Origin: Couchioplanes caeruleus
GTDB lineage: Bacteria; Actinomycetota; Actinomycetes; Mycobacteriales; Micromonosporaceae
Direction of reading: 5' to 3'
NCBI RefSeq assembly: GCF_023499255.1
Contig: NZ_CP092183.1
Span: forward strand, 1,185,501-1,249,500
Length of the DNA: 64,000 nt
Every line of letters starts with the position of its first letter. The stretch's first letter is position 1. The notes under the pieces were generated by a model that saw only the letters and a list, made by a program, of their open reading frames with translations, was not told where the DNA came from and ran no database searches. This document shows, piece after piece, positions 24,651 through 32,490 of the stretch. Made by a program: the position numbers and the translations under genes.

Positions 24651-25337
24651 ATGTCCAAGGTTCTGTTCGTGATGACAGGTGCGGACCACCTGACGCTCAA
24701 GGACGGCACGCGGCACCCGACCGGTTTCTGGGCCGAGGAGTTCCTGGCGCCGTACCGGGCGCTGGTCGCCGCGGGCCACGAGGTCGTCGTCGCCACCCCG
24801 GGCGGGGTCGTGCCGCCCGTCGACCGGGGAAGCCTCGCGCCGCGGGCCAACGGCGGTGACGAGGGGGTCGCCGAGGCGCTCGCCGCCGTGACCGAGCTGA
24901 AGGATCCGCTGCGGCTCGAGGATGTCCGGCTCGGCGACTACGCGGCCGTGTTCTACCCCGGCGGGCACGGGCCGATGGAGGATCTGTCCCGCGACGAGGC
25001 CTCCGCCGCCCTCGTCCGCAACACCCTCGCCGACGGCAAGCCGCTCGCCCTGGTCTGTCATGGCCTGGCCGCGCTGGTGCCGGCCGCCGGCGACGACGGC
25101 ACCTGGCCGTTCGCCGGTTACCGGATGACCGGCTTCACCGACGCCGAGGAGACCGCGGCCGGCCTGGCCGGCGCGGTGCCGTGGCTGCTGCAGAGCCGGC
25201 TGGTCGAGCTCGGCGCGCAATTCGACGAGGGTACGCCGTGGGCGTCGAACATCGTGGTGGACCGCAACCTGTACACCGGCCAGAACCCCGGCTCGTCCGC
25301 CGATCTCGCCGCGGCGCTGATCGACGCGCTGAAGTAG
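24651..25337 (+). CDS. DJ-1/PfpI superfamily protein (class I glutamine amidotransferase fold)
   Basis: A 228-residue protein of the DJ-1/PfpI/Hsp31 superfamily. The nucleophile elbow is 'LALVCHGLAAL' (Cys-His) and the substrate-side motif 'YPGGHGPMEDL'. 'HEVVVATPGG' and 'GFWAEEFLAPY' with an early Glu fit this family, which includes glyoxalases, chaperone-like deglycases and proteases. Probable role: detoxifying reactive carbonyls or thiol stress. GAGAGGAAGG precedes the ATG. Convergent with the DinB gene at a distance of three bases. Confidence 0.9.
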   Translation: MSKVLFVMTGADHLTLKDGTRHPTGFWAEEFLAPYRALVAAGHEVVVATPGGVVPPVDRGSLAPRANGGDEGVAEALAAVTELKDPLRLEDVRLGDYAAVFYPGGHGPMEDLSRDEASAALVRNTLADGKPLALVCHGLAALVPAAGDDGTWPFAGYRMTGFTDAEETAAGLAGAVPWLLQSRLVELGAQFDEGTPWASNIVVDRNLYTGQNPGSSADLAAALIDALK

Positions 25338-25340
25338 CAG

Positions 25341-25910
25341 TCAGCCCTGCCGGGCGCCGCGGGGCTGCCAGCCGGCGGGCGGGTCCTCGCCGACCCGCCC
25401 GTCGACCGCCTCGCGCAACAGGTCGGCGTGGCCGGTGTGCCGGCCGTACTCCTCGATGAGGTCGCAGACGAGCCGGCGCAGGCTGGCCCGTTCGCCGCCG
25501 GGGCCGCTGATGTCGGCCGGCTGGTCGAGCCCACCGTCCGCGAGCGCGGCGGTCAGCGTGGTGCGGGCGCGTTCCACCGCGCCGTCCCAGAGGGCGTACA
25601 GCTCCGCGGGGGAGTCGTCGGCGGCGGACGTGAAGTCCCAGCCCTCCTCGGTCGCCGCCGGCCGCCAGATGTCGCCGGGCGACTCCCCGCGGAACTTCGT
25701 GTGGAAGGTGTAGTCCTCGACCAGCGCGAGGTGCTTGAGCAGGCCGCCGAGGGTCAGCGCGGAGGAACCCAGGCGGCCCCGCAGGCCGGCCGCGTCGAGC
25801 TCGTCCACCTTCCATCGGAAGGTCGCGCGCAGCCGATCCAGGGCGCCGGTGAGGTGTTCGGCCTCCGTGCCCGCGAACGGTGGTTCCCACCAGAAGTCGC
25901 CGTCGGTCAT
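25341..25910 (-). CDS. DUF664/DinB-superfamily protein, third gene of a membrane-regulator operon
   Basis: A 189-residue DinB-like four-helix protein of the DUF664 type. Candidate metal ligands: 'LLKHLALVEDYTFH' and 'IEEYGRHTGHADLLRE'. Its ATG overlaps the stop of the winged-helix regulator (ATGA), so it is translated as the last gene of a three-gene operon. Likely a mycothiol- or thiol-linked enzyme; the substrate is unknown. Compared with the DinB protein at 12463 it has a longer N-terminus ('DFWWEPPFAGTEAEHLTGAL'). Confidence 0.9.
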   Translation of the reverse strand: MTDGDFWWEPPFAGTEAEHLTGALDRLRATFRWKVDELDAAGLRGRLGSSALTLGGLLKHLALVEDYTFHTKFRGESPGDIWRPAATEEGWDFTSAADDSPAELYALWDGAVERARTTLTAALADGGLDQPADISGPGGERASLRRLVCDLIEEYGRHTGHADLLREAVDGRVGEDPPAGWQPRGARQG

Positions 25911-26254
25911 CGCGTGACCGTACCCGGAACGTCGAGGGGCGTCCCGGCTTGTTCGACCTGGTGGATGAGCTGCTTGAGGCGGGCGATCTCGTCACGCAGG
26001 GCGGCCTCCCCGGCGGCGGTGAGGGTGATCCAGGTGCGGGGGCGTTTGCCCTCGTACCCCTTCTCGATCTGGATCAGCCCGGCCTTCTCCAGGACGGTCA
26101 GGTGCTGACCGAGGTTGCCGGCGGTCAACTGGAGCGTGGTGCGCAGGAATCCGAACTCGACCTGGCGGGCCTGATGGGCGACGGTCATGATGCCGAGGCG
26201 TACGCGCTGGTGGACGACGTCGTCGAGGCTGTTCGCGGGATGATCGGTCGTCAC
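25907..26254 (-). CDS. Winged-helix transcriptional regulator (ArsR/MarR-like, DNA-binding domain only)
   Basis: A 115-residue winged-helix protein: 'RLGIMTVAHQARQVEFGFL', recognition region 'QLTAGNLGQHLTVLEKAG', wing 'IEKGYEGKRPRTWITLTAAG', then a dimerising helix 'LRDEIARLKQLIHQVEQAG'. Such proteins are usually co-encoded with a multi-helix membrane protein, as here: its GTG overlaps the stop of the membrane gene and its stop overlaps the DinB start. It probably represses this operon through the dyad at 26971-27001. No metal or redox Cys is visible. Confidence 0.9.
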   Translation of the reverse strand: MTTDHPANSLDDVVHQRVRLGIMTVAHQARQVEFGFLRTTLQLTAGNLGQHLTVLEKAGLIQIEKGYEGKRPRTWITLTAAGEAALRDEIARLKQLIHQVEQAGTPLDVPGTVTR

Positions 26255-26970
26255 GCGCGAGCCTCGGTGCCCGGCCGGAACGCGGCGAAGGCGGCTGCGC
26301 CCAGGAGCAGCATCCCCGCCGGGACGAGCAGGTAGGGAAGGAAGAACCACGGCGACGACGACCGGATGACGTGGTTGCCCTGAACCGTCCCGACCGCCAG
26401 GAAGACGAGCGTGTATGCCAGCAGCGCCCAGTGGCGTTCGATCCAGGCGAGCACCAGCAGCGCCAGCCCGATCACCGCAAGGGGACTGGCCAGCCCGCTC
26501 ATGAGCCACCCGGCCGGCCCGATGTCCGGGTCGGTGGAGAACGGGTCGGGCGGGGAGAGAAGCGGGTGGAACGTCAACCAGATCGACACGGCCGTCATGA
26601 GGACGGCCAGCACCACGCCCACGACGACGTAGGGGCGGATGGGGGTGCCGACGCCGCGCCGCAGCGACTGCCTGATGTAGAAAGCCGCGATCACGGTGTA
26701 GGCGAGCAACAGCGCGACTGCCCAATAGCCGAGCTCTGTCGGGTTGGGCGCGGGGCAGACCGTGTAATCCGGACCGGACCGGCACCTGCCGAAGACGTCG
26801 AGGTAGGGGGCGTACCGGTAGACCGGGATCGCGAGCAGGGTGATCGTCGCGAAGACCAGCAGCGGGAACCACGTGCCGCGCTGGGCGACCCGGACCCGGC
26901 GGGTCAGCTCATGCATGGTCGCCAGCAGCTCCTGCGGGCTGATCGGCTGCGAAACAGAATCGTCTGCCAT
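26251..26970 (-). CDS. Six-helix membrane protein co-encoded with winged-helix regulator
   Basis: A 239-residue membrane protein with about six helices (37-55, 82-100, 115-133, 155-172, 177-192, 210-230). A loop between helices 1 and 2 carries two Cys ('FGRCRSGPDYTVCPAP') and probably faces outside as a disulfide. No transport or enzyme motif is seen. The N-terminal cytoplasmic stretch 'ELLATMHELTRRVRVAQRG' is typical of membrane proteins paired with small winged-helix regulators. The start codon sits directly next to an operator-like dyad, so the mRNA may be nearly leaderless. Confidence 0.8.
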   Translation of the reverse strand: MADDSVSQPISPQELLATMHELTRRVRVAQRGTWFPLLVFATITLLAIPVYRYAPYLDVFGRCRSGPDYTVCPAPNPTELGYWAVALLLAYTVIAAFYIRQSLRRGVGTPIRPYVVVGVVLAVLMTAVSIWLTFHPLLSPPDPFSTDPDIGPAGWLMSGLASPLAVIGLALLVLAWIERHWALLAYTLVFLAVGTVQGNHVIRSSSPWFFLPYLLVPAGMLLLGAAAFAAFRPGTEARA

Positions 26971-27001
26971 GCAGTTAGCTTTGCATCACAGACCTAACTG
27001 C
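26971..27001. promoter_or_regulatory. Operator-like dyad at the start of the membrane-regulator-DinB operon
   Basis: Perfect eight-base arms GCAGTTAG (26971-26978) and CTAACTGC (26994-27001), 15 bases apart, begin immediately upstream of the ATG of the first gene. The dyad also lies in the leader region of the divergent phosphodiesterase gene. It is the best candidate site for the co-encoded winged-helix regulator. Confidence 0.6.
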
Positions 27002-27081
27002 GCAAGAGACTATGTCGCGCGCGAGTTCGAGTCTCTAGCGTCAGGGGGATCCGGCGAGACACTCCTGACAGGAGGACCGTG

Positions 27082-27930
27082 ATGATTCGTCGATCCCTGG
27101 CCGCGCTCGTTGCGGTGTGCGCGCTGCTGGCCCAGCCGGCCGCCGCGTACGCCGGCAGCGGGCACCGCGTCACCCCGCTGCCCCAGGCGCACGCCCACAA
27201 CGACTACGAGCACGACCGTCCCCTGTACGACGCCCTGTCGCACGGCTTCGCCAGCGTGGAGGCCGACATCTACCTGGTGGGCGGTCAGCTGCTCGTCGGC
27301 CACGACCCCGGTGACCTCGAACCCGGCCGTACGCTGCAGAGCCTCTATCTGGATCCGCTCGCCGACCGGGTCCGCGCCAACCACGGTCGCGTCTACCGTG
27401 GCAGTGCGCTGTCGCTGCAGTTGCTCGTGGACATCAAGAACACCGGAGCCGCGACGTACGCCGAGCTGGACCGGGTGCTGCGCGACTACCGCCGGATGCT
27501 GACGTCGTACCGGTTCGGGCGCGTCTCGCCGGATGCCGTCACGGTGGTGATCAGCGGAGACCGGCCGCGTGAGCTGATGCAGGCCCAGCGGGTGCGGTAC
27601 GCGTTCTACGACGGGCGCAGCGCCGACCTCAACTCCGGCGCGCCGGCATCGTTCATCCCGCTGATCAGCGACAACTGGAACAACCTGTTCACCTGGCAGG
27701 GCGTCGGCCCGATGCCGGCCGGGGAGCGTGCGCGGCTGCGGCAGTTCATTCAGGACGCGCACGCCGACGGGCAGCGGGTGCGCTTCTGGGCCACGCCGGA
27801 CCAGCCGGGAGCTGCCCGGGAGGCGGTCTGGCAGGAACTTCTCGACGCCGACGTGGACTACATCAACACCGACGACCTGGCCGGCCTGGAGGCTTTCCTG
27901 CGCGCGAACGAGGTCGCCGCGGCCGCTTGA
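27082..27930 (+). CDS. Secreted PI-PLC/GDPD-like phosphodiesterase family protein
   Basis: A 282-residue secreted protein. The signal peptide spans about 1-24 ('LAQPAAAYAG'). The mature start 'AHAHNDYEHDRPLYDAL' and 'ASVEADIYLVGGQLLVGHD' match the catalytic face of TIM-barrel phosphodiesterases (glycerophosphodiesterase or phosphatidylinositol phospholipase C type), supplying the His, Glu, Asp and second His. The C-terminal 'DYINTDDLAGLEAFL' is also typical. Likely role: cleaving phosphodiesters of lipids or wall polymers outside the cell, for phosphate or carbon. The ATG at 27082 is preferred to the GTG at 27079 because of spacing from GGAGGA. Confidence 0.85.
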   Translation: MIRRSLAALVAVCALLAQPAAAYAGSGHRVTPLPQAHAHNDYEHDRPLYDALSHGFASVEADIYLVGGQLLVGHDPGDLEPGRTLQSLYLDPLADRVRANHGRVYRGSALSLQLLVDIKNTGAATYAELDRVLRDYRRMLTSYRFGRVSPDAVTVVISGDRPRELMQAQRVRYAFYDGRSADLNSGAPASFIPLISDNWNNLFTWQGVGPMPAGERARLRQFIQDAHADGQRVRFWATPDQPGAAREAVWQELLDADVDYINTDDLAGLEAFLRANEVAAAA

Positions 27931-28179
27931 GAAATTGTCAATTCGCGGTAACCCGCCGGTAACCCTGGTCATCTGACGGCCATCCGGGGACCCGGCGGGG
28001 GCCTGCGACGTCTGTCACAAATTGATCAAGTTCGCAGGTCAGAGCCGGTATGGACGGTCGATCGCTGAGTTGACATGTCTCTCTGCCATCGTGGAGCATC
28101 GTCGGACGCCACCCGGACGGGTGACGGGCCGGGAGCAGAGCTGTTCGGGAGCAAGAGCTGTAGCAGCACGGGGGTGTCA

Positions 28180-29844
28180 GTGCAGCCGACAAGCGTCGCG
28201 GACGATGACGTTATAAGACCACATGAGACGGCCGTCCTCGGGGTGCCCGATTCGTTCCGCATCCCGCGCCAGCGTGGCCGGCAGGACACCGTCTCACCGC
28301 CCGGCAAGCGACCCACGTACGCCCCGGTGCCGCTCCCGCCCACCGACACCGAGAAGTACCTGTACGCGAAGCGCCGGCTCGCCCCGATGACGCTCGTCTC
28401 CCTGGTCAGCTTCGGCTGCCTGCTGGTCAGCCAGGTGGCGTTCGTGCGTACGGCGCCCTGGCTGCTCTTCCTGCTGCCGCTGACCACGTTCACGGTCATC
28501 TACTACCTGGTGTCGCTCGCGGTGAACGCCTTCACCAAGGGCTTCGACCTGCAGCAGCACCTCGCGCTCGTCCGGGCTTACAGGCCGGCGCGCTGGCCCT
28601 CGGTCGACGTGTTCCTCCCGGTCTGCGGCGAGGCCCCGCACGTGCTGCAGAACACCTGGGAGTCCGTGCGCAGGATGGCCACGGAATACCCCGGCGCGGT
28701 GGACGTGTACGTCCTCGACGACTCCTCGGACACGGTCATGGAGCGGATGGCGCTGCGCTTCGGGTTCATCTACCAGCGCCGGCCCAACCGCGGGTGGTAC
28801 AAGAAGGCCGGCAACATGCGGTACGCGTTCGAGCGGTCGATGAGCGACTACATCCTCGTGCTCGACGCCGACTTCGCGCCGCGTACGGACATGTTGCAGG
28901 AGATGCTGCCGTACATGGAGCGCGAGCCCGACCTGGGCATCGTGCAGTCCCCGCAGTTCTTCCGCGTCCACCCCGGACAGGGCTGGCTGGAGCGCGGCGC
29001 CGGGGCGGTGCAGGAGCTGTTCTACCGCTCGGTGCAGGTCTCCCGGAACAACCACGACGCCGCGATCTGTGTCGGCAGCTGCGCGCTGTACCGGCGGGCC
29101 GCGCTCGCCGAGATCGGCGGCAACACGCTGATCGACCACTCCGAGGACGTGCACACCGGCTTCGACCTGCGGCGGGCCGGGTGGCGGCTGCGTTACATCC
29201 CGGTCGCGCTGGCCGCCGGCGTGTGCCCGGCCGACGTCAACTCGTTCTTCACCCAGCAGTACCGCTGGTGCGCCGGCTCGATGAGCCTGCTCGGCTCCAA
29301 GAAGTTCTGGCAGCAGAAGCTGTCGCTGCGCGGACGGCTCAGCTACATCTCGGGGTTCTGCTACTACCTGCACACCGGCATCTTCACGCTGGTCGCGCCG
29401 ATCGTGCCGCTGCTGATGCTGCTGGTCTTCCCGGAGAACGTCGGCATCGCCAACTACCTGCTGATCGTGCCGAGCATCCTCTACAACTTCGTCGTCTTCC
29501 CGCTGTGGCACCGCTGCCGGTACGGCTTCAGCTCGTTCACCGTCAAGATGATCTACGGCTGGTCGCACCTCTTCGCCGTCGTGGACATCCTGCGCGGGCG
29601 GCGCATGGGCTGGCAGCCCACGGGCGGGACGAAGAAGAAGAGCAAGACGCGGCGGCTGTGGATCGCCATGTGGGCGTTCTCCGGCGGCACCGGCGTGCTC
29701 TGGGCCGGCGGCGCCGCCTACCGGATGATCACCGAGGACCCGATCACGTACGCGCCGCTGTTCCTGACCGGCATGTTCTTCCTGACGATCACGGCGCAGG
29801 CGGTGCTGGTCGACCCGGAGCACGACCGCGCGGAGGTGCTCTAG
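28180..29844 (+). CDS. Cellulose-synthase-like GT2 glycosyltransferase
   Basis: A 554-residue processive GT2 enzyme in the membrane. After two N-terminal helices (about 70-115) comes the catalytic domain: 'VDVYVLDDSSD' (first Asp), 'YILVLDADFAP' (DxD), 'HSEDVHTGFDLRRAG' (TED-like catalytic Asp) and 'QQYRWCAGS' (QxxRW), followed by several helices forming the export channel. No PilZ domain is present, so direct c-di-GMP control is not evident. It heads an operon with a secreted GH26 and a GT-C enzyme, the set expected for making and trimming an exopolysaccharide. GTG at 28180 has GGGG upstream; GTG at 28174 is possible. A TTGACA at 28070-28075 may be its -35. Confidence 0.92.
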   Translation: MQPTSVADDDVIRPHETAVLGVPDSFRIPRQRGRQDTVSPPGKRPTYAPVPLPPTDTEKYLYAKRRLAPMTLVSLVSFGCLLVSQVAFVRTAPWLLFLLPLTTFTVIYYLVSLAVNAFTKGFDLQQHLALVRAYRPARWPSVDVFLPVCGEAPHVLQNTWESVRRMATEYPGAVDVYVLDDSSDTVMERMALRFGFIYQRRPNRGWYKKAGNMRYAFERSMSDYILVLDADFAPRTDMLQEMLPYMEREPDLGIVQSPQFFRVHPGQGWLERGAGAVQELFYRSVQVSRNNHDAAICVGSCALYRRAALAEIGGNTLIDHSEDVHTGFDLRRAGWRLRYIPVALAAGVCPADVNSFFTQQYRWCAGSMSLLGSKKFWQQKLSLRGRLSYISGFCYYLHTGIFTLVAPIVPLLMLLVFPENVGIANYLLIVPSILYNFVVFPLWHRCRYGFSSFTVKMIYGWSHLFAVVDILRGRRMGWQPTGGTKKKSKTRRLWIAMWAFSGGTGVLWAGGAAYRMITEDPITYAPLFLTGMFFLTITAQAVLVDPEHDRAEVL

Positions 29845-30846
29845 GTGCGCACCCGGCACCTGCTGATCGGCTCGGTGATGTCCGCCGTGGCCGTCCTCGA
29901 GTTCGCCGTCGCCCAGAACATCACCTTCCACGCCGCCCCGGCCGGTCCCGGCAAGGGCTCGGCCTCCGGCGCCGCGGCCCCGGCCCCGCTCCCGCCCGTG
30001 TACGACGTCAAGCCCCTGCTGCGGCCCGACGGCAAGTTCCTCGGCGTCTCGCTGGACGGCGACCCGACGGCCGTGGACAGCGTGAAGGCGTACGCGAAGC
30101 GCATCGGCAAGCAGCCCAACATGCTCACGGTCTTCGAGAGCTTCGACGACCAGTTCGCGGCGTCGCAGGTGCGGACGGCGTACCAGCAGGGTGCGCTGCC
30201 GGTGGTGCGCTGGGAGCCGTTCAACGCCAAGCTCGCCGACATCGCCGCGGGCAAGCACGACGCGTACATCACGGCGTTCGCCAAGGAGATCCGGCGGGTC
30301 AACGTGCCCGTCGCGCTGACCTTCGCGCACGAGATGAACGGCAACTGGTACCCGTGGGGCGCGAAGAAGGTCAAGCCCGGCGTGTACGTGGCCGCGTGGC
30401 GTCACCTGCACCAGCTCTTCGAGGCCGCCGACGCGCGCAACGTCATCTGGACGTGGACCCCCAACGTGATCAACCCGGTGCCCTCGGTCAAGCTCAAGCC
30501 GCTCTACCCCGGCGACAAGTACGTCGACTGGATCGGCATCGACGGCTACTACACCCACCGCGGCAAGCACACGTATGCGGAGCTGTTCGGGCCGACCAAG
30601 CGCGCGGTGCGCCGCTTCACCGACAAGCCGTTCCTCATCGTCGAGACCGGCGGCGAGCCCGGCAGCGAACGGCCCGGCTGGATCCGCGACCTCGCCCGCG
30701 GCGTCGCCCGGGACGACGACATGCTCGGCTTCGTCTACTTCAACCAGAACGGGTCCGCCCGCTGGAAGATCGACGCGGACTCCGCCGCCCAGCGGGCCAT
30801 GCGCGACCGGGTGGACGACAAGACGTTTGGATTCACGGTCCGATGA
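29845..30846 (+). CDS. Exported GH26-like glycoside hydrolase in exopolysaccharide operon
   Basis: A 333-residue secreted or anchored enzyme of the GH26 type. An N-terminal hydrophobic segment (7-22) is followed by a Pro/Ala/Gly linker, then the barrel (about 55-330): acid/base Glu in 'FAHEMNGNWYPWG' (near 154-166) and nucleophile Glu in 'FLIVETGGEPGS' (near 265-276). GH26 enzymes include beta-mannanases and beta-glucanases. Its GTG follows the synthase stop with no gap and its stop overlaps the next ATG. As with cellulose operons that carry a GH8, it probably trims or edits the nascent polymer rather than degrading food. Confidence 0.9.
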   Translation: MRTRHLLIGSVMSAVAVLEFAVAQNITFHAAPAGPGKGSASGAAAPAPLPPVYDVKPLLRPDGKFLGVSLDGDPTAVDSVKAYAKRIGKQPNMLTVFESFDDQFAASQVRTAYQQGALPVVRWEPFNAKLADIAAGKHDAYITAFAKEIRRVNVPVALTFAHEMNGNWYPWGAKKVKPGVYVAAWRHLHQLFEAADARNVIWTWTPNVINPVPSVKLKPLYPGDKYVDWIGIDGYYTHRGKHTYAELFGPTKRAVRRFTDKPFLIVETGGEPGSERPGWIRDLARGVARDDDMLGFVYFNQNGSARWKIDADSAAQRAMRDRVDDKTFGFTVR

Positions 30847-32387
30847 CAGTTGCCGCTCCCGAGAAACCCCAGGTCGCCCGGATCCCCGGCGCACACGAGC
30901 TGCGCCGCACCGGCCCGGCCGCCTGGACGGCCTGGTTCGCGCTGCTGCCGGCGGTGGTCATCGCCGCGGTCAGCCTGATCGGCGCGGGCGACCGCGAGAT
31001 CTGGGCGGACGAGCTCGCCACCTACCACGCGATCACCATCTCGTGGTCGGAGCTGGGCCGGCTGTTCACCAACCTCGACATCATCCACTCCTTCTACTAC
31101 GTGCTGATGCGCGGCTGGATCGCCGTGGCCGGCGACTCGCTGCTGGCGCTGCGCATCCCGTCGATCGCGGCCCTGGCGCTGACCGGCTCGGTCGTCGTCC
31201 TCATCGGACGCCGGCTCGTCAGCACGCCGGTCGGGGTGGTCGCCGGGCTCCTGCTCGCGATCATCCCGTCGATCTCCCGGTACGCGCAGGAGATCCGCTC
31301 GTTCGGCTTCGTGACGCTGCTGGCCACGCTGTCGACGTACCTGTTGCTGCGGGCGCTGGAGCGGCCGACCGGCCGGCGGTGGGCCGCCTACACCGCGGCG
31401 ACGGCCCTGACCGGGCTGGTGCACTTCATGGGCATCACCGTGGTCGGCGGCCAGCTGCTGTACCTGCTGCTGACCACGTCCCGCAGCGACGAGATCCGCC
31501 GCTGGCGCTTCGCCGGCGCGCTGGGCGCGGTCGTGCTGATCGTGCTCCCGCTGCCCGCGCTGGCCCAGCAGCAGTCCGGCCAGGTCGCCTGGGTGACGAC
31601 GAACGCGGCGAAGACCCGCGGCTTCCTCGGCCGGGTGATGCTCTCCGACGACCTCGCGTGGGTGCTGGTCCCGCTCGCCCTGCTCGGCGTGCTGGTCCTC
31701 TGGCAGCGTCACCGCGCGGCCGGCGTGATGCTGGTGACCTGGGCCGTCACCCCGATCGTCTTCGGCCTGGTCACCGTCTCGATGCTGCACCTGTTCGTGG
31801 CCCGCTACATGCTCTTCACCGTGCCGGCCTGGGCGCTGCTCGCCGCCACGACGATCTGCCACCTCGCGCACCCGCTCGGGCGAAGAGCGCACGGCCCCTG
31901 GTGGATGCTCGGGGCCGCCCTGGCCCTGCCCGCCTGCACCTATCTCGCCCTGCCCGACCAGCAGAGCGTCCGAAAGAGCCCCGTGGAGGAGCAGGCCGAC
32001 TACCGTCCGGCGCTGTTCTACGTCCGCGACCACTACAAGCCGCAGGACGGCATCGTCTACAACGACAACCGCAGCGACCGCAACCAGCTCGCCCGGTCGG
32101 CGGCCGAGTACGAACTGCGCCGCGGTGGCCCGCGTGACGTGCTGCTCTACCAGACGGCCGGCCAGATCGGGTACTTCGGTGCCAAGGAATGCCCCGACCC
32201 GGCGCCGTGCCTGGCCGACGAGCAGCGGCTCTGGCTGGTCAGCACGACGACGTCGAAGAACCCGTGGGACGGCATGAAGCCGGCGGCGGCCGACATCCTC
32301 GCCAAGAACTTTCAGATCAAGGACGACAAACGGTTCCTCAAGGTACGGGTCGTGCTGCTGGTGCGCGGGACCGCCGCGAAGAAGTAG
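30843..32387 (+). CDS. GT-C (family 39-like) membrane glycosyltransferase
   Basis: A 514-residue polytopic protein. The first extracytoplasmic loop holds 'REIWADELATYHAIT', the acidic motif (usually DE) where GT-C transferases bind the lipid-phosphate-sugar, and 'SFYYVLMRGWIAVAG' after it matches the ArnT/PMT pattern. About ten helices follow, then an extracytoplasmic C-terminal domain (about 375-514). It overlaps the GH26 gene by four bases. Predicted to transfer a sugar from a polyprenyl-phosphate donor onto the polymer made by the upstream synthase. Acceptor and sugar are unknown. Confidence 0.88.
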   Translation: MTVAAPEKPQVARIPGAHELRRTGPAAWTAWFALLPAVVIAAVSLIGAGDREIWADELATYHAITISWSELGRLFTNLDIIHSFYYVLMRGWIAVAGDSLLALRIPSIAALALTGSVVVLIGRRLVSTPVGVVAGLLLAIIPSISRYAQEIRSFGFVTLLATLSTYLLLRALERPTGRRWAAYTAATALTGLVHFMGITVVGGQLLYLLLTTSRSDEIRRWRFAGALGAVVLIVLPLPALAQQQSGQVAWVTTNAAKTRGFLGRVMLSDDLAWVLVPLALLGVLVLWQRHRAAGVMLVTWAVTPIVFGLVTVSMLHLFVARYMLFTVPAWALLAATTICHLAHPLGRRAHGPWWMLGAALALPACTYLALPDQQSVRKSPVEEQADYRPALFYVRDHYKPQDGIVYNDNRSDRNQLARSAAEYELRRGGPRDVLLYQTAGQIGYFGAKECPDPAPCLADEQRLWLVSTTTSKNPWDGMKPAAADILAKNFQIKDDKRFLKVRVVLLVRGTAAKK

Positions 32388-32405
32388 GGAGCTTCGTCGC
32401 CGGTT

Positions 32406-32427
32406 GTTCACCCGGTGTCCAGCCCCC
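32406..32427 (+). promoter_or_regulatory. PHO-box-like direct repeat upstream of alkaline phosphatase
   Basis: Two adjacent 11-base units, GTTCACCCGGT and GTCCAGCCCCC, resemble the PhoP-binding direct repeats of Streptomyces (core GTTCACC). The first fits well, the second moderately. The pair ends 63 bases before the phosphatase start codon. Confidence 0.5.
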
Positions 32428-32490
32428 GGGCCCGGACGGGTTGTTGGCTGATACAGCTAGTACTCAGCGACACCCGAAGGGGAACGACAC

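Noticed and set aside
28070..28110. Full promoter for the exopolysaccharide operon
   Set aside because: TTGACA at 28070-28075 is a good -35, but no acceptable -10 lies 16-19 bases downstream.
28294..30894. An 866-codon minus-strand frame across the exopolysaccharide operon
   Set aside because: Shadow of the GT2 and GH26 genes; it has no ribosome binding site or recognisable motif.
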